DNA of 8,483 nucleotides, taken from contig JAAYXG010000264.1 in NCBI GenBank assembly GCA_012516015.1, positions 1-8,483 on the forward strand. Reading direction: 5' to 3'. Shown in pieces: positions 1 to 5,990 of this stretch. The notes below the pieces were generated by a model that saw only the letters and a program-made list of their open reading frames with translations, searched no databases and was not told where the DNA came from. This DNA comes from Lysobacteraceae bacterium (GTDB lineage: Bacteria > Pseudomonadota > Gammaproteobacteria > Steroidobacterales > Steroidobacteraceae). The translations under genes were made by a program, and so were the position numbers. Within the stretch, counting starts at the first letter, position 1, and every line of letters starts with the position of its first letter.

Positions 1-336
1 AATCTGTTCGGGATCAAGGCAGGCGGCACTTGGACCGGCGATGTCGTGCATGCATTGACGACCGAAATAGAGGAGGGCGCGGCGAGTAAGCGTAAGGAAG
101 CGTTCCGTCGCTATCCCGATCTCGCCCACGCATTCGACGACTATGCGAGCTTACTGCTCGATAAGTCACGGTACGCCGGCGCCGTGAACGTCGGGGGCAA
201 CGCAGCTGCGTTCGCGGCGGGCTTGGTACAGGGACGCTATGCGACCGATCCGCTGTACGCGCAGAAGATCGTCAGTCTCGCGCGTCAGGTACGCGAAATC
301 GGCCTGCCGTCAGCGCTCGACGTCGGAGCTCGATGA
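1..336 (+). CDS. Glucosaminidase (GH73/FlgJ C-terminal-like), 3' part only
   Basis: The gene enters from the left edge in frame 1 and ends at TGA 334-336, so 111 C-terminal residues are visible. They begin NLFGIKAGG-TWTG, continue through AFRRYPDLAHAFDDYASLL, and include RYATDPLYAQKI. This pattern matches the second half of the muramidase domain found at the C terminus of enterobacterial FlgJ, an endo-beta-N-acetylglucosaminidase that opens peptidoglycan for the growing rod. The catalytic glutamate and any signal peptide or N-terminal rod-binding domain lie upstream and cannot be seen. A GTG at 46 is an internal codon, not a start, because the homology continues upstream to base 1. The gene converges on flgA and overlaps its last 27 bases. 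The family call is strong. The specific flagellar role is inferred from the neighbours, because free-standing autolysins share this domain. Confidence 0.85.
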   Translation, partial: NLFGIKAGGTWTGDVVHALTTEIEEGAASKRKEAFRRYPDLAHAFDDYASLLLDKSRYAGAVNVGGNAAAFAAGLVQGRYATDPLYAQKIVSLARQVREIGLPSALDVGAR

Positions 337-1032
337 AATGACGGGCTCCACGGTATTCGCATCGATCACTCGCGCGCGAATCACGCGGCCGTTCGTCTTA
401 TTGCGCACTTGTATGATCTCGTGTCGCCGGCCCGCCGCCAGCGCTTCGCCTGCGACCTGCACCTCTACGCCCGTATTACGCGCGACGATCGCGACATTCG
501 TGCCACGTCGTACGAGCAACGGTTCGATCAACCAGCGTCGACTCACGGGCTGTCCGCTGCGCAGCGCCCGGCGACTGGTTTTGCCTGCGACCAGCGCAGG
601 ATCCGAAATGGCATCCTCGGGCGCCGTGACCTCGCGACGTTCGAGAGCAAGTGACGAGGCATCGATCACATCGCCTGCACGCAAACTGCGCGCGGCAGTC
701 ACGACCTCCGCGCTGATCGCAGCGCGCACGACGAACTCGCTGCGCCATTCCGGATCCTCGCAGCTCGCTTCAAAGCGCATGCGGGTAACTGAGCGTGTGT
801 CGATTGGTTCTATCTGCGCATTTGCAGTGCAGGGATTCACTGCTTCTCGTGCCAACACGGTCAGTTCGACTGAAGGTTTGCGTAAACCTGCCGTAGTAAC
901 GAGATCGATGAGGTGCGTCCGCGCAGCGCGCTCCACCTCTGCCTCGATGCCTGCGGGAGTCATCGCAAGAGAGAGGCTGCACACGAGCGGTGCAGGTATT
1001 GCCAAATAGCAGAAACGAAAAGGTAGGTGCAT
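310..1032 (-). CDS. flgA: FlgA, periplasmic P-ring assembly chaperone
   Basis: The 240-residue protein is a periplasmic chaperone that helps FlgI polymerise into the P ring. From the ATG at 1032 it begins MHLPFRF and then a hydrophobic stretch to about residue 23 (SLA), a plausible Sec signal peptide. Two cysteines, C68 and C91, sit where FlgA proteins commonly carry a pair. A SAF-like domain covers about residues 110-172 (ARSLRAGDVIDASSLALERR, then GKTSRRALRSGQPV). The C-terminal beta domain has PLLVRRGTNVAIVARNTGVEV and RVRN-like IQVRNKTNGRVIRARV, both typical of the family. A longer reading frame reaches 1134, but its extra 34 residues are antisense to flgB and precede the signal peptide. 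No clear Shine-Dalgarno precedes 1032. The tail overlaps the convergent hydrolase gene, so flgA is last in its transcript and flgM and flgN do not follow it. Its start codon overlaps that of flgB. Confidence 0.93.
   Translation of the reverse strand: MHLPFRFCYLAIPAPLVCSLSLAMTPAGIEAEVERAARTHLIDLVTTAGLRKPSVELTVLAREAVNPCTANAQIEPIDTRSVTRMRFEASCEDPEWRSEFVVRAAISAEVVTAARSLRAGDVIDASSLALERREVTAPEDAISDPALVAGKTSRRALRSGQPVSRRWLIEPLLVRRGTNVAIVARNTGVEVQVAGEALAAGRRHEIIQVRNKTNGRVIRARVIDANTVEPVISSSSDVER
989..1002 (+). promoter_or_regulatory. Candidate sigma-54 promoter for the flgB operon (weak)
   Basis: GG at 989-990 and GC at 1001-1002 are separated by exactly 10 bases, and the -12 side reads TTGC (999-1002), as in the sigma-54 consensus. 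The -24 side is poor beyond the GG (CGGTGCA instead of TGGCACG). A start about 12 bases downstream of the GC would fall near 1014, giving a short leader that still holds the ribosome binding site of flgB. Sigma-54 control of flgB operons is established in several polar-flagellated gammaproteobacteria, which makes the site reasonable. GG-N10-GC alone is common by chance in GC-rich DNA. The site lies inside the flgA signal-peptide codons. Confidence 0.28.
1020..1027 (+). promoter_or_regulatory. Ribosome binding site of flgB
   Basis: AAGGTAGG ends three bases before the ATG at 1031, with AAGG seven bases away. It supports ATG 1031 as the flgB start, which also gives the family-typical N terminus. 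The same bases encode the start of the FlgA signal peptide on the other strand. Confidence 0.6.
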
Positions 1033-1396
1033 GGCTATCAAATTCGACAAAGCACTGGGTCTGCATGCGCACGCACTCCACCTGCGCGCGGAGCGCACAC
1101 GCCTGTTGGCCGCCAACCTGGCGAACGAGAGCACGCCGGGCTACCAAGCTCGCGACATCGATTTCGCCGCAAGCCTGCAACGAGCGCTCGCCAACGACGA
1201 GGGCGGCGGGCTGGCACTCGGCACGACGCGCGCGGAGCCGCTTTACCGCGTGCCGAACCACCGCTCCCAAGACGGCAATACCGTCGAGCTCGGGGTGGAG
1301 CAAGCCGCATTCTCGCAGAATGCGAGTGATTTTCAGACCAGCCTGACCTTCCTCAACATGAAGTTGCGCGGACTCAGGCAGGCAATCGAAGGATAG
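1031..1396 (+). CDS. flgB: FlgB, proximal rod protein
   Basis: The 121-residue product is a proximal rod subunit, exported by the flagellar type III apparatus and placed at the base of the axle. Its length and N terminus are typical: MAIKFDKALGLHAHALHLRA, then the rod/hook signature AANLANESTPGYQARDIDF at about residues 28-45. The C-terminal helix (about 101-121, FQTSLTFLNMKLRGLRQAI) is the usual partner in the coiled axial core. It contains no cysteine. It is the first gene of the plus-strand operon, its start overlaps that of divergent flgA, and flgC follows after eight bases. Confidence 0.95.
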   Translation: MAIKFDKALGLHAHALHLRAERTRLLAANLANESTPGYQARDIDFAASLQRALANDEGGGLALGTTRAEPLYRVPNHRSQDGNTVELGVEQAAFSQNASDFQTSLTFLNMKLRGLRQAIEG

Positions 1397-1404
1397 CCAA
1401 AACC

Positions 1405-1830
1405 ATGTCGTTCAGAAACATCTCGCAAATCGCCGGCTCTGCGATGACGGCGCAAGCTGTGCGGCTCAATACAGTGGCTAGCAATCTCGCCAACGCCAAT
1501 ACCGCAGCCGCGAGCGAAGCTGAGGCTTATCGCGCGCGCAAACCAGTGTTCGCCGCAGTCGCCGAGCGCAACGGACTCGTGGGCGGGCAGCTCGCGGGAG
1601 CGTCGGTGCGCGTGCTCGATGTCGTGCAAAGCACCGAACCGGTGCGCAAAGTGCACGAGCCGGACAACCCGCTCGCGAACGAGGAGGGCATTGTCTTTTA
1701 TCCGAACGTCAACTCCGTCGCGGAGATGACCGACATGATGGCGGCCTCGCGCGCCTTCGAGACCAACGTCGAAGTCATGAGCCGCGTGAAATCGATGCAG
1801 CAAGCCTTGTTGCGCATGGGCGAGGAGTAA
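1405..1830 (+). CDS. flgC: FlgC, proximal rod protein
   Basis: The 141-residue protein is a proximal rod subunit located with FlgB and FlgF inside the periplasmic axle. The N-terminal helix carries MTAQAVRLNTVASNLANANT (residues 14-33). The middle has KVHEPDNPLANEEGIVFYPNVN, a string well conserved in FlgC. The C terminus reads SRAFETNVEVMSRVKSM, the standard FlgC ending. The linker after the LANANT motif (AAASEAEAYRARKPVF) lacks the GGPYRRK-like form of many homologues but keeps the YR. GAAGGA at 1388-1393, inside the last codons of flgB, is 11 bases from the ATG and can serve as ribosome binding site. It contains no cysteine. Confidence 0.95.
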   Translation: MSFRNISQIAGSAMTAQAVRLNTVASNLANANTAAASEAEAYRARKPVFAAVAERNGLVGGQLAGASVRVLDVVQSTEPVRKVHEPDNPLANEEGIVFYPNVNSVAEMTDMMAASRAFETNVEVMSRVKSMQQALLRMGEE

Positions 1831-1834
1831 GACG

Positions 1835-2488
1835 ATGACCTCCATCTCGAGCACACAGTACCCGGGAGATGCCGCGGCAGGCGGCCATGCCGCGATCGCC
1901 GGCAATGGCGAAGTATCGCAGCTGTTTACGACCTTGCTGGTCGCGCAGATCAAGAACCAGAACCCGCTCGAGCCTCAGGATCCGAGCGAGTTCGTCGCTC
2001 AGATGACCCAGCTCAGCCAGATGGAGGCGTTGCAGGCGCTCGCTTCGCAGAGCCGAGCGAACAACGCCATGCTCGAAAGCCTCCAGGTCGTCGCGCTGGG
2101 CGGGCAGGTCGGCTCGCAAGTCACTGTAGCGACCGATCGTATCGTCGTCGGCAGCGATCCCATCGAAGGTCGCTTCACGCTCGAGGACGGCAGCGCCGAA
2201 GTCTCGCTCGTCGTAACAAGCGCGTCCGGCGCACAACGACGCATTCCGTTCGGCACGCGCGGTGCGGGCGATGTGAGCTTCACGATCGATCCGCACGCGC
2301 TTGGCCTCGTTGCAGGAACGTACTCGGTGCGCGTGGAGACCGCGAGCGGCGCGACGCCGGTCGTGGAAGTCAACGGCAACCTCGAGAACGTACGCATGTC
2401 GGCCACTGAAGGCCTCGTGCTCAACGTGGCCAACGTCGGCCAAGTCGCCCCTGCAGCGATCACCGCATTCAACGGCCGCGCAGGCTAA
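1835..2488 (+). CDS. flgD: FlgD, hook cap / hook assembly scaffold
   Basis: The 217-residue protein forms the temporary cap under which hook subunits assemble, and it is replaced when the hook is complete. The conserved N-terminal block is clear at residues 30-70: LFTTLLVAQIKNQNPLEP, then PSEFVAQMTQLSQMEAL. The rest, from about residue 85, is rich in beta strands (VGSQVTVATDRIVV; GTYSVRVETASG), matching the FlgD Tudor/Ig-like cap domains. The length is in the normal range of about 220. A strong GAGGAG (1822-1827) lies within the last codons of flgC, seven bases before the ATG, so translation is probably efficient and partly linked to flgC. A 31-base gap separates it from flgE. Confidence 0.93.
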   Translation: MTSISSTQYPGDAAAGGHAAIAGNGEVSQLFTTLLVAQIKNQNPLEPQDPSEFVAQMTQLSQMEALQALASQSRANNAMLESLQVVALGGQVGSQVTVATDRIVVGSDPIEGRFTLEDGSAEVSLVVTSASGAQRRIPFGTRGAGDVSFTIDPHALGLVAGTYSVRVETASGATPVVEVNGNLENVRMSATEGLVLNVANVGQVAPAAITAFNGRAG

Positions 2489-2505
2489 CGCAGTCAACTT
2501 TCATC

Positions 2506-2512
2506 AAAAGGG
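2506..2512 (+). promoter_or_regulatory. Ribosome binding site that fixes the flgE start
   Basis: AAAAGGG lies seven bases before the ATG at 2520. The open frame extends upstream to 2301, but the 73 extra residues overlap flgD in another frame and look unlike any hook protein, so this site decides the start. Confidence 0.6.
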
Positions 2513-2519
2513 TATTTGC

Positions 2520-3707
2520 ATGAGCTTCAACATCGCCTTGTCCGGCATCAACGCGATCAACACTGAGCTGAATACGATCAGCCACAACATCGCCAACGCA
2601 GGCACCTTCGGCTTCAAGTCGAGCCGTGCGAACTTCGCGTCGATGTACGCCGGCACCCAGCCCACGGGTACGCAGGTGTCCTCGCAGACGCAGAGCATCG
2701 AGATCGGCGGCGGCGTGTTGACGACGGGACGGGGCATGGACGCTTCGATCCAGGGCAGGGGCTTTTTCGTAACGCGCGACACCTCGGGCGCGGAGGTCTA
2801 CACGCGTGTCGGCATCTTCGACACCGACAACCAGGGCTATGTCGTCGACAGCTTCGGCCGGCGAGTGCAAGGCTATGCAGCGGTCCCCGGCACGACGACG
2901 CTCGGTGCGCTCGGCGATTTGCAAGTTGCGACCGGGCAAATTCCGGCACAGGCGAGCAGCACGCTGAGCTATGTGGGCAATCTTTCTGCGGACTGGAGCA
3001 TTCCCACCGTGGCGCCGTTCGATCCAACCGACCCGCAGTCCTTCAACGGCTCGCTCGTTTCGGTCGTCTATGACTCGCTCGGCGTGCAACACAGCGTGAC
3101 GCAGTACTTCGTGAAGACCGGAGACAACCAAGTCACGGTCCACTACTCATTCGACGGCGCCACGCACGCGACGACCACGGTGCTCGATTTCGATACGAGC
3201 GGACAGCTCGTTGCTCCGGCCGGCGCGGTGCCGCTTGCGCTCGGTACGCCGACCGGTGCAGCGCCGCTCGACATCAACGTGAGCTATACGGGCACGACGA
3301 TGACCGCGGGCGAAGCGACCACGAGCACCAACTCGGCGGATGGCTATGCGTCCGGCACTTTCCTCGGCGTGCAGCTCAGCGCGGACGGCTCGGTCCTCGC
3401 TCAGTACAGCAACGGCATCAAGCAGAGCATCGGCACCATCGCGATCGCGACATTCCCCGCCGAGAATCAGCTCGTGCAGATCAGCGATACGGCGTGGACC
3501 ACTTCCGCCGAATCGGGCGCGGCCCTGTACTCGACCCCAGGCAGCGGGATGGCCGGCCAGCTCACACCGGGAGCCCTCGAGCAATCGAACGTGGATATGA
3601 CGTCGCAGCTCGTGAATCTCATGTCAGCGCAGCGCAACTACCAGGCGAACACCAAGGTCATCTCGACCGAGAACGAGATGATGCGCGCTTTGATGCAGGC
3701 CGTCTGA
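2520..3707 (+). CDS. flgE: FlgE, hook protein
   Basis: The 395-residue product is the subunit of the flexible hook joining rod and filament. It opens MSFNIALSGINAINTELNTI and has the axial signature SHNIANAGTFGFKSSRANF at residues 21-39. The next part has GGGVLTTGRGMDASIQGRGFF, a D1-domain pattern shared by FlgE, FlgF and FlgG. The central part is Ser/Thr/Gly-rich with few charges, as expected of the exposed hook domains. The C terminus has LEQSNVDMTSQLVNLMSAQR and NYQANTKVISTENEMM. Length fits FlgE (about 400) and is well above FlgF and FlgG. It contains no cysteine. The TGA stop shares its last base with the flgF ATG (TGATG). Confidence 0.96.
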   Translation: MSFNIALSGINAINTELNTISHNIANAGTFGFKSSRANFASMYAGTQPTGTQVSSQTQSIEIGGGVLTTGRGMDASIQGRGFFVTRDTSGAEVYTRVGIFDTDNQGYVVDSFGRRVQGYAAVPGTTTLGALGDLQVATGQIPAQASSTLSYVGNLSADWSIPTVAPFDPTDPQSFNGSLVSVVYDSLGVQHSVTQYFVKTGDNQVTVHYSFDGATHATTTVLDFDTSGQLVAPAGAVPLALGTPTGAAPLDINVSYTGTTMTAGEATTSTNSADGYASGTFLGVQLSADGSVLAQYSNGIKQSIGTIAIATFPAENQLVQISDTAWTTSAESGAALYSTPGSGMAGQLTPGALEQSNVDMTSQLVNLMSAQRNYQANTKVISTENEMMRALMQAV

Positions 3708-4435
3708 TGGACGCGTTGATCTATACGTTGATGAGCGGCGCGGAGCGTTCGCTCCGTGCGCAACAGCTCCACGCCAACAATCTCGCGAATATCGAAACCA
3801 ATGGCTTTCGAGCTGATTTCGAGCTCGCGACGAGCGAAGCCGTGAGTCGCGGGTACGGTTACGACTCGCGTCACATGAGTCGGCTCGAAGCCAATGCCGT
3901 GTCGTCGCGCGAGGGCGTGCTACGTCACACCGGGCGAGATCTGGACGTCGCGATCACGGGCCAAGGCTACTTTGCGGTGCAGTTCGGAGACGGCGAGGCG
4001 TATACGCGCGCGGGAAACTTCACCCTCGACCAGGATGGCGCGCTCACCCTCAACGGTCGCCCGGTCCTCGGCGACGGCGGACCGATCGTGCTGCCTGAAC
4101 ACTCGGCGCTGCAGATTGGCGAAGACGGCACGATCCTCGTACGCGCGCTCGGCCAGACGGAGATGCAGCCGCTCGACAAGCTCAAGTTGGTGAAGCCCGA
4201 GCCCGATGCCGTCAGCAAGAACTCCGCGGGCTTGATCGTCGCGCGAACGGGCGAGCCGTTCGCCGTCGATGACACCGTCCGAGTGCGCAGCGGGCACCTC
4301 GAGGGCAGCAACGTATCGGCGATCGAGGAGATGGTCGCAACCATGAACTTGAATCGCGAATTCGAGATCCAGATGAAGCTGTATCGCGCAGCCGATGCCA
4401 TGGCCGACGCCGGCAACCGGCTGGTCCGCGAATAG
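3707..4435 (+). CDS. flgF: FlgF, proximal rod protein
   Basis: The 242-residue protein is a proximal rod subunit that lies between FlgB/FlgC and the distal rod protein FlgG. It begins MDALIYTLMSGAERSLRAQQ, with LHANNLANIETNGFRADFEL at 21-40, a typical FlgF start. In the middle are DVAITGQGYFAVQFGDGEAY and TRAGNFTLDQDGALTLNGRP. The ending is VSAIEEMVATMNLNREFEIQ followed by MKLYRAADAM. The frame is open back to 3494, but the added residues lie over flgE and show no homology. No good Shine-Dalgarno precedes the ATG; the overlap TGATG with flgE suggests reinitiation after flgE translation. It contains no cysteine. Confidence 0.95.
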   Translation: MDALIYTLMSGAERSLRAQQLHANNLANIETNGFRADFELATSEAVSRGYGYDSRHMSRLEANAVSSREGVLRHTGRDLDVAITGQGYFAVQFGDGEAYTRAGNFTLDQDGALTLNGRPVLGDGGPIVLPEHSALQIGEDGTILVRALGQTEMQPLDKLKLVKPEPDAVSKNSAGLIVARTGEPFAVDDTVRVRSGHLEGSNVSAIEEMVATMNLNREFEIQMKLYRAADAMADAGNRLVRE

Positions 4436-4460
4436 GCCGGCACCCGCCGCCAGCAGCCCA

Positions 4461-4476
4461 TACATATATATAGGAG
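4461..4476 (+). promoter_or_regulatory. A/T-rich leader and ribosome binding site of flgG
   Basis: The 50-base gap between flgF and flgG holds TACATATATATAGGAG. The AGGAG (4472-4476) is nine bases from the flgG ATG. The alternating TA run directly before it stands out in this GC-rich cluster and should keep the ribosome binding site free of structure. I see no matching -35 element, so I do not call a promoter. Confidence 0.55.
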
Positions 4477-4485
4477 TCGCTTACG

Positions 4486-5274
4486 ATGAACCCCGCGCTG
4501 TGGATCAGCAAGACCGGCGTCCAGGCACAGGACGCAAAGCTCCAGGCGATCGCGAACAACCTCGCGAACGTGAACACCGTCGGTTTCAAGCGCGACCGCG
4601 CCGTGTTCGAAGATCTGTTCTACCAGGTCGAGCGCCAGCCAGGCGCTCAGAACGACGACAGCACTGCCTCGCCATCGGGCGTGCAGCTCGGCAACGGCAC
4701 ACGCTTGGTCGGTACCCAGAAGGTTTTCACGAACGGCAGCCTGCAGATGACCGGTCAGTCCCTCGATATCGCGATCGTCGGACAGGGATTCCTGCAAGTC
4801 GAGCTGAGCAACGGCGAGATCGCTTACACGCGCGCCGGTCAACTGCAGCTCGATGCGGACGGCCGATTCGTGAACGCACAGGGTTTGCCGATCACGCCGG
4901 ACGTCACAGTTCCGCCGGAAGCCACTGCGATCAGCATCGGCGAGAACGGCATCGTCACCGCCACGGTGCCCGGTTCGCAGACGCCTGTCCAGGTGGGGCA
5001 GATCACGTTGGCGAACTTCGTCAATCCGACCGGGTTGCTCGCGCTCGGCGACAACCTGTACCAGGAGACCATCGCAAGCGGCGTGCCGATCGAAGGTGTC
5101 CCTGGCGAAGACGGTTTCGGCAAGCTGAAACAAGGCGCGCTCGAGGGTTCGAACGTACAGGTCGTGGAGGAGATGGTGGACATGATCGCCGCGCAGCGCA
5201 CCTATGAAATGAACGTCAAGGTGCTCTCGGCCGCCGACAACATGATGCAGAACCTCGCTCAGGCCGTCCGCTAA
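4486..5274 (+). CDS. flgG: FlgG, distal rod protein
   Basis: The 262-residue protein builds the distal rod, the straight drive shaft crossing the P and L rings. MNPALWISKTGVQAQDAKLQ, then AIANNLANVNTVGFKRDRAV and FEDLFYQ, is a nearly textbook FlgG N terminus. Residues 46-63 (YQVERQPGAQNDDSTASP) match in place and pattern the FlgG-specific segment of Salmonella that makes the rod rigid and straight, which separates this gene from flgE and flgF. The C terminus carries VVEEMVDMIAAQRTYEMNVK. Length matches the family (about 260). It has its own strong ribosome binding site after an A/T-rich leader. Its TAA stop overlaps the flgH ATG by one base (TAATG). It contains no cysteine. Confidence 0.97.
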   Translation: MNPALWISKTGVQAQDAKLQAIANNLANVNTVGFKRDRAVFEDLFYQVERQPGAQNDDSTASPSGVQLGNGTRLVGTQKVFTNGSLQMTGQSLDIAIVGQGFLQVELSNGEIAYTRAGQLQLDADGRFVNAQGLPITPDVTVPPEATAISIGENGIVTATVPGSQTPVQVGQITLANFVNPTGLLALGDNLYQETIASGVPIEGVPGEDGFGKLKQGALEGSNVQVVEEMVDMIAAQRTYEMNVKVLSAADNMMQNLAQAVR

Positions 5275-5990
5275 TGAAGCTGCAGCTCGAAGAACCCGCG
5301 CAGCGGAAGCGCCTTGCTTCTTGGGCGAGGTGTCACTGCGCCCGTGCCCTCGTAGCCGTCGTGGGCGCGTTCGCTCTGTCGGGCTGCGTCATGCTTCCGC
5401 CCCAAGCACCGCCGGACCAAGTGCTGCCACCGCCTCCCGTCTCGGTCGCTCCGCAAGGAGAAGCGGGCGGGTTATTCACGCCGCAGACGCCTTGGACGCT
5501 GGTGTCGGACAGCCGCGCGTTTCGACCTGGCGATGTGCTCACCGTCGTCCTCCAGGAGGTCACACAGGCGCGCAAAAGCGCGGACACAAGCATCGGTAAA
5601 GAGAGCAGCATTGCGATCGAGCCGATCATCGCTGGCGGCGATGCACTCGACACCGACTTGAGTATCTCGGGAAAGCGCAAGTTCGGCGGCAGCGCCAGCA
5701 GCGTCCAACAAAATGCGCTGCAAGGTTCGATCACGGTCATCGTGGAAGAGGTGTTACCGAACGGCCTGTTGCTGATTCGCGGCGAGAAGAGCCTCTACCT
5801 GAATCAAGGCGAGGAATTCGTGCGCGTCGCAGGCTACGTGCGCGCGCAAGACATCGACAGCGCCAATCGCGTGTCCTCCCAGCGCATTGCCAACGCCCGC
5901 ATCGCGTACTCGGGCCGAGGTCCGTTGAACAATGCGAACTCGGCCGGCTGGTTGACGCGCTTCTTCTCTAGCCCCTGGATGCCGTTCTGA
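5274..5990 (+). CDS. flgH: FlgH, L-ring lipoprotein
   Basis: The 238-residue protein forms the L ring, the outer-membrane bushing around the rod. A lipobox ALSGC places the lipidated cysteine at residue 38, so the mature protein would be 201 residues with that single cysteine. The stretch before the hydrophobic core is long, about 22 residues, and contains R11, K12, R13, R19 and R24; no other start codon gives a shorter complete signal. A proline-rich linker (residues 41-60) follows. Family blocks are [18 protein letters not shown] (79-96), [20 protein letters not shown], and [20 protein letters not shown]. It ends [14 protein letters not shown], a typical FlgH C terminus. No clear ribosome binding site is present; the start overlaps the flgG stop, so coupling is likely. 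Confidence 0.95.
   Translation: MKLQLEEPAQRKRLASWARCHCARALVAVVGAFALSGCVMLPPQAPPDQVLPPPPVSVAPQGEAGGLFTPQTPWTLVSDSRAFRPGDVLTVVLQEVTQARKSADTSIGKESSIAIEPIIAGGDALDTDLSISGKRKFGGSASSVQQNALQGSITVIVEEVLPNGLLLIRGEKSLYLNQGEEFVRVAGYVRAQDIDSANRVSSQRIANARIAYSGRGPLNNANSAGWLTRFFSSPWMPF

Noticed and set aside
46..336. A complete 96-residue small gene starting at GTG 46.
   Set aside because: The glucosaminidase similarity continues in frame upstream to base 1 (NLFGIKAGG), so this is the end of a longer truncated gene.
239..1009. A 256-residue plus-strand frame covering the flgA region.
   Set aside because: Its product is Arg/Ser/Thr-rich low-complexity sequence and it is the shadow of flgA, which has clear family motifs on the other strand.
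1069..1082. A minus-strand GG-N10-GC inside flgB that could be a sigma-54 promoter for flgA.
   Set aside because: The spacing and position are suitable, but the -12 side reads GTGC and the -24 side matches only GG, so it is no better than chance in GC-rich DNA.
1033..1134. An N-terminal extension of flgA by 34 residues to the ATG at 1134.
   Set aside because: The added residues are antisense to flgB codons and would precede the signal peptide, moving it inward.
2301..2519. An N-terminal extension of flgE by 73 residues.
   Set aside because: It overlaps flgD out of frame, has Arg-rich shadow composition, and the ATG at 2520 has a good ribosome binding site and the normal hook N terminus.
3494..3706. 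An N-terminal extension of flgF by 71 residues.
   Set aside because: It overlaps flgE out of frame, and the ATG at 3707 gives the conserved FlgF N terminus.
3967..5133. A 388-residue open frame on the minus strand across flgF and flgG.
   Set aside because: It lies antisense to two well-recognised genes, shows no recognisable domain, and long antisense frames are expected from codon bias in GC-rich genes.
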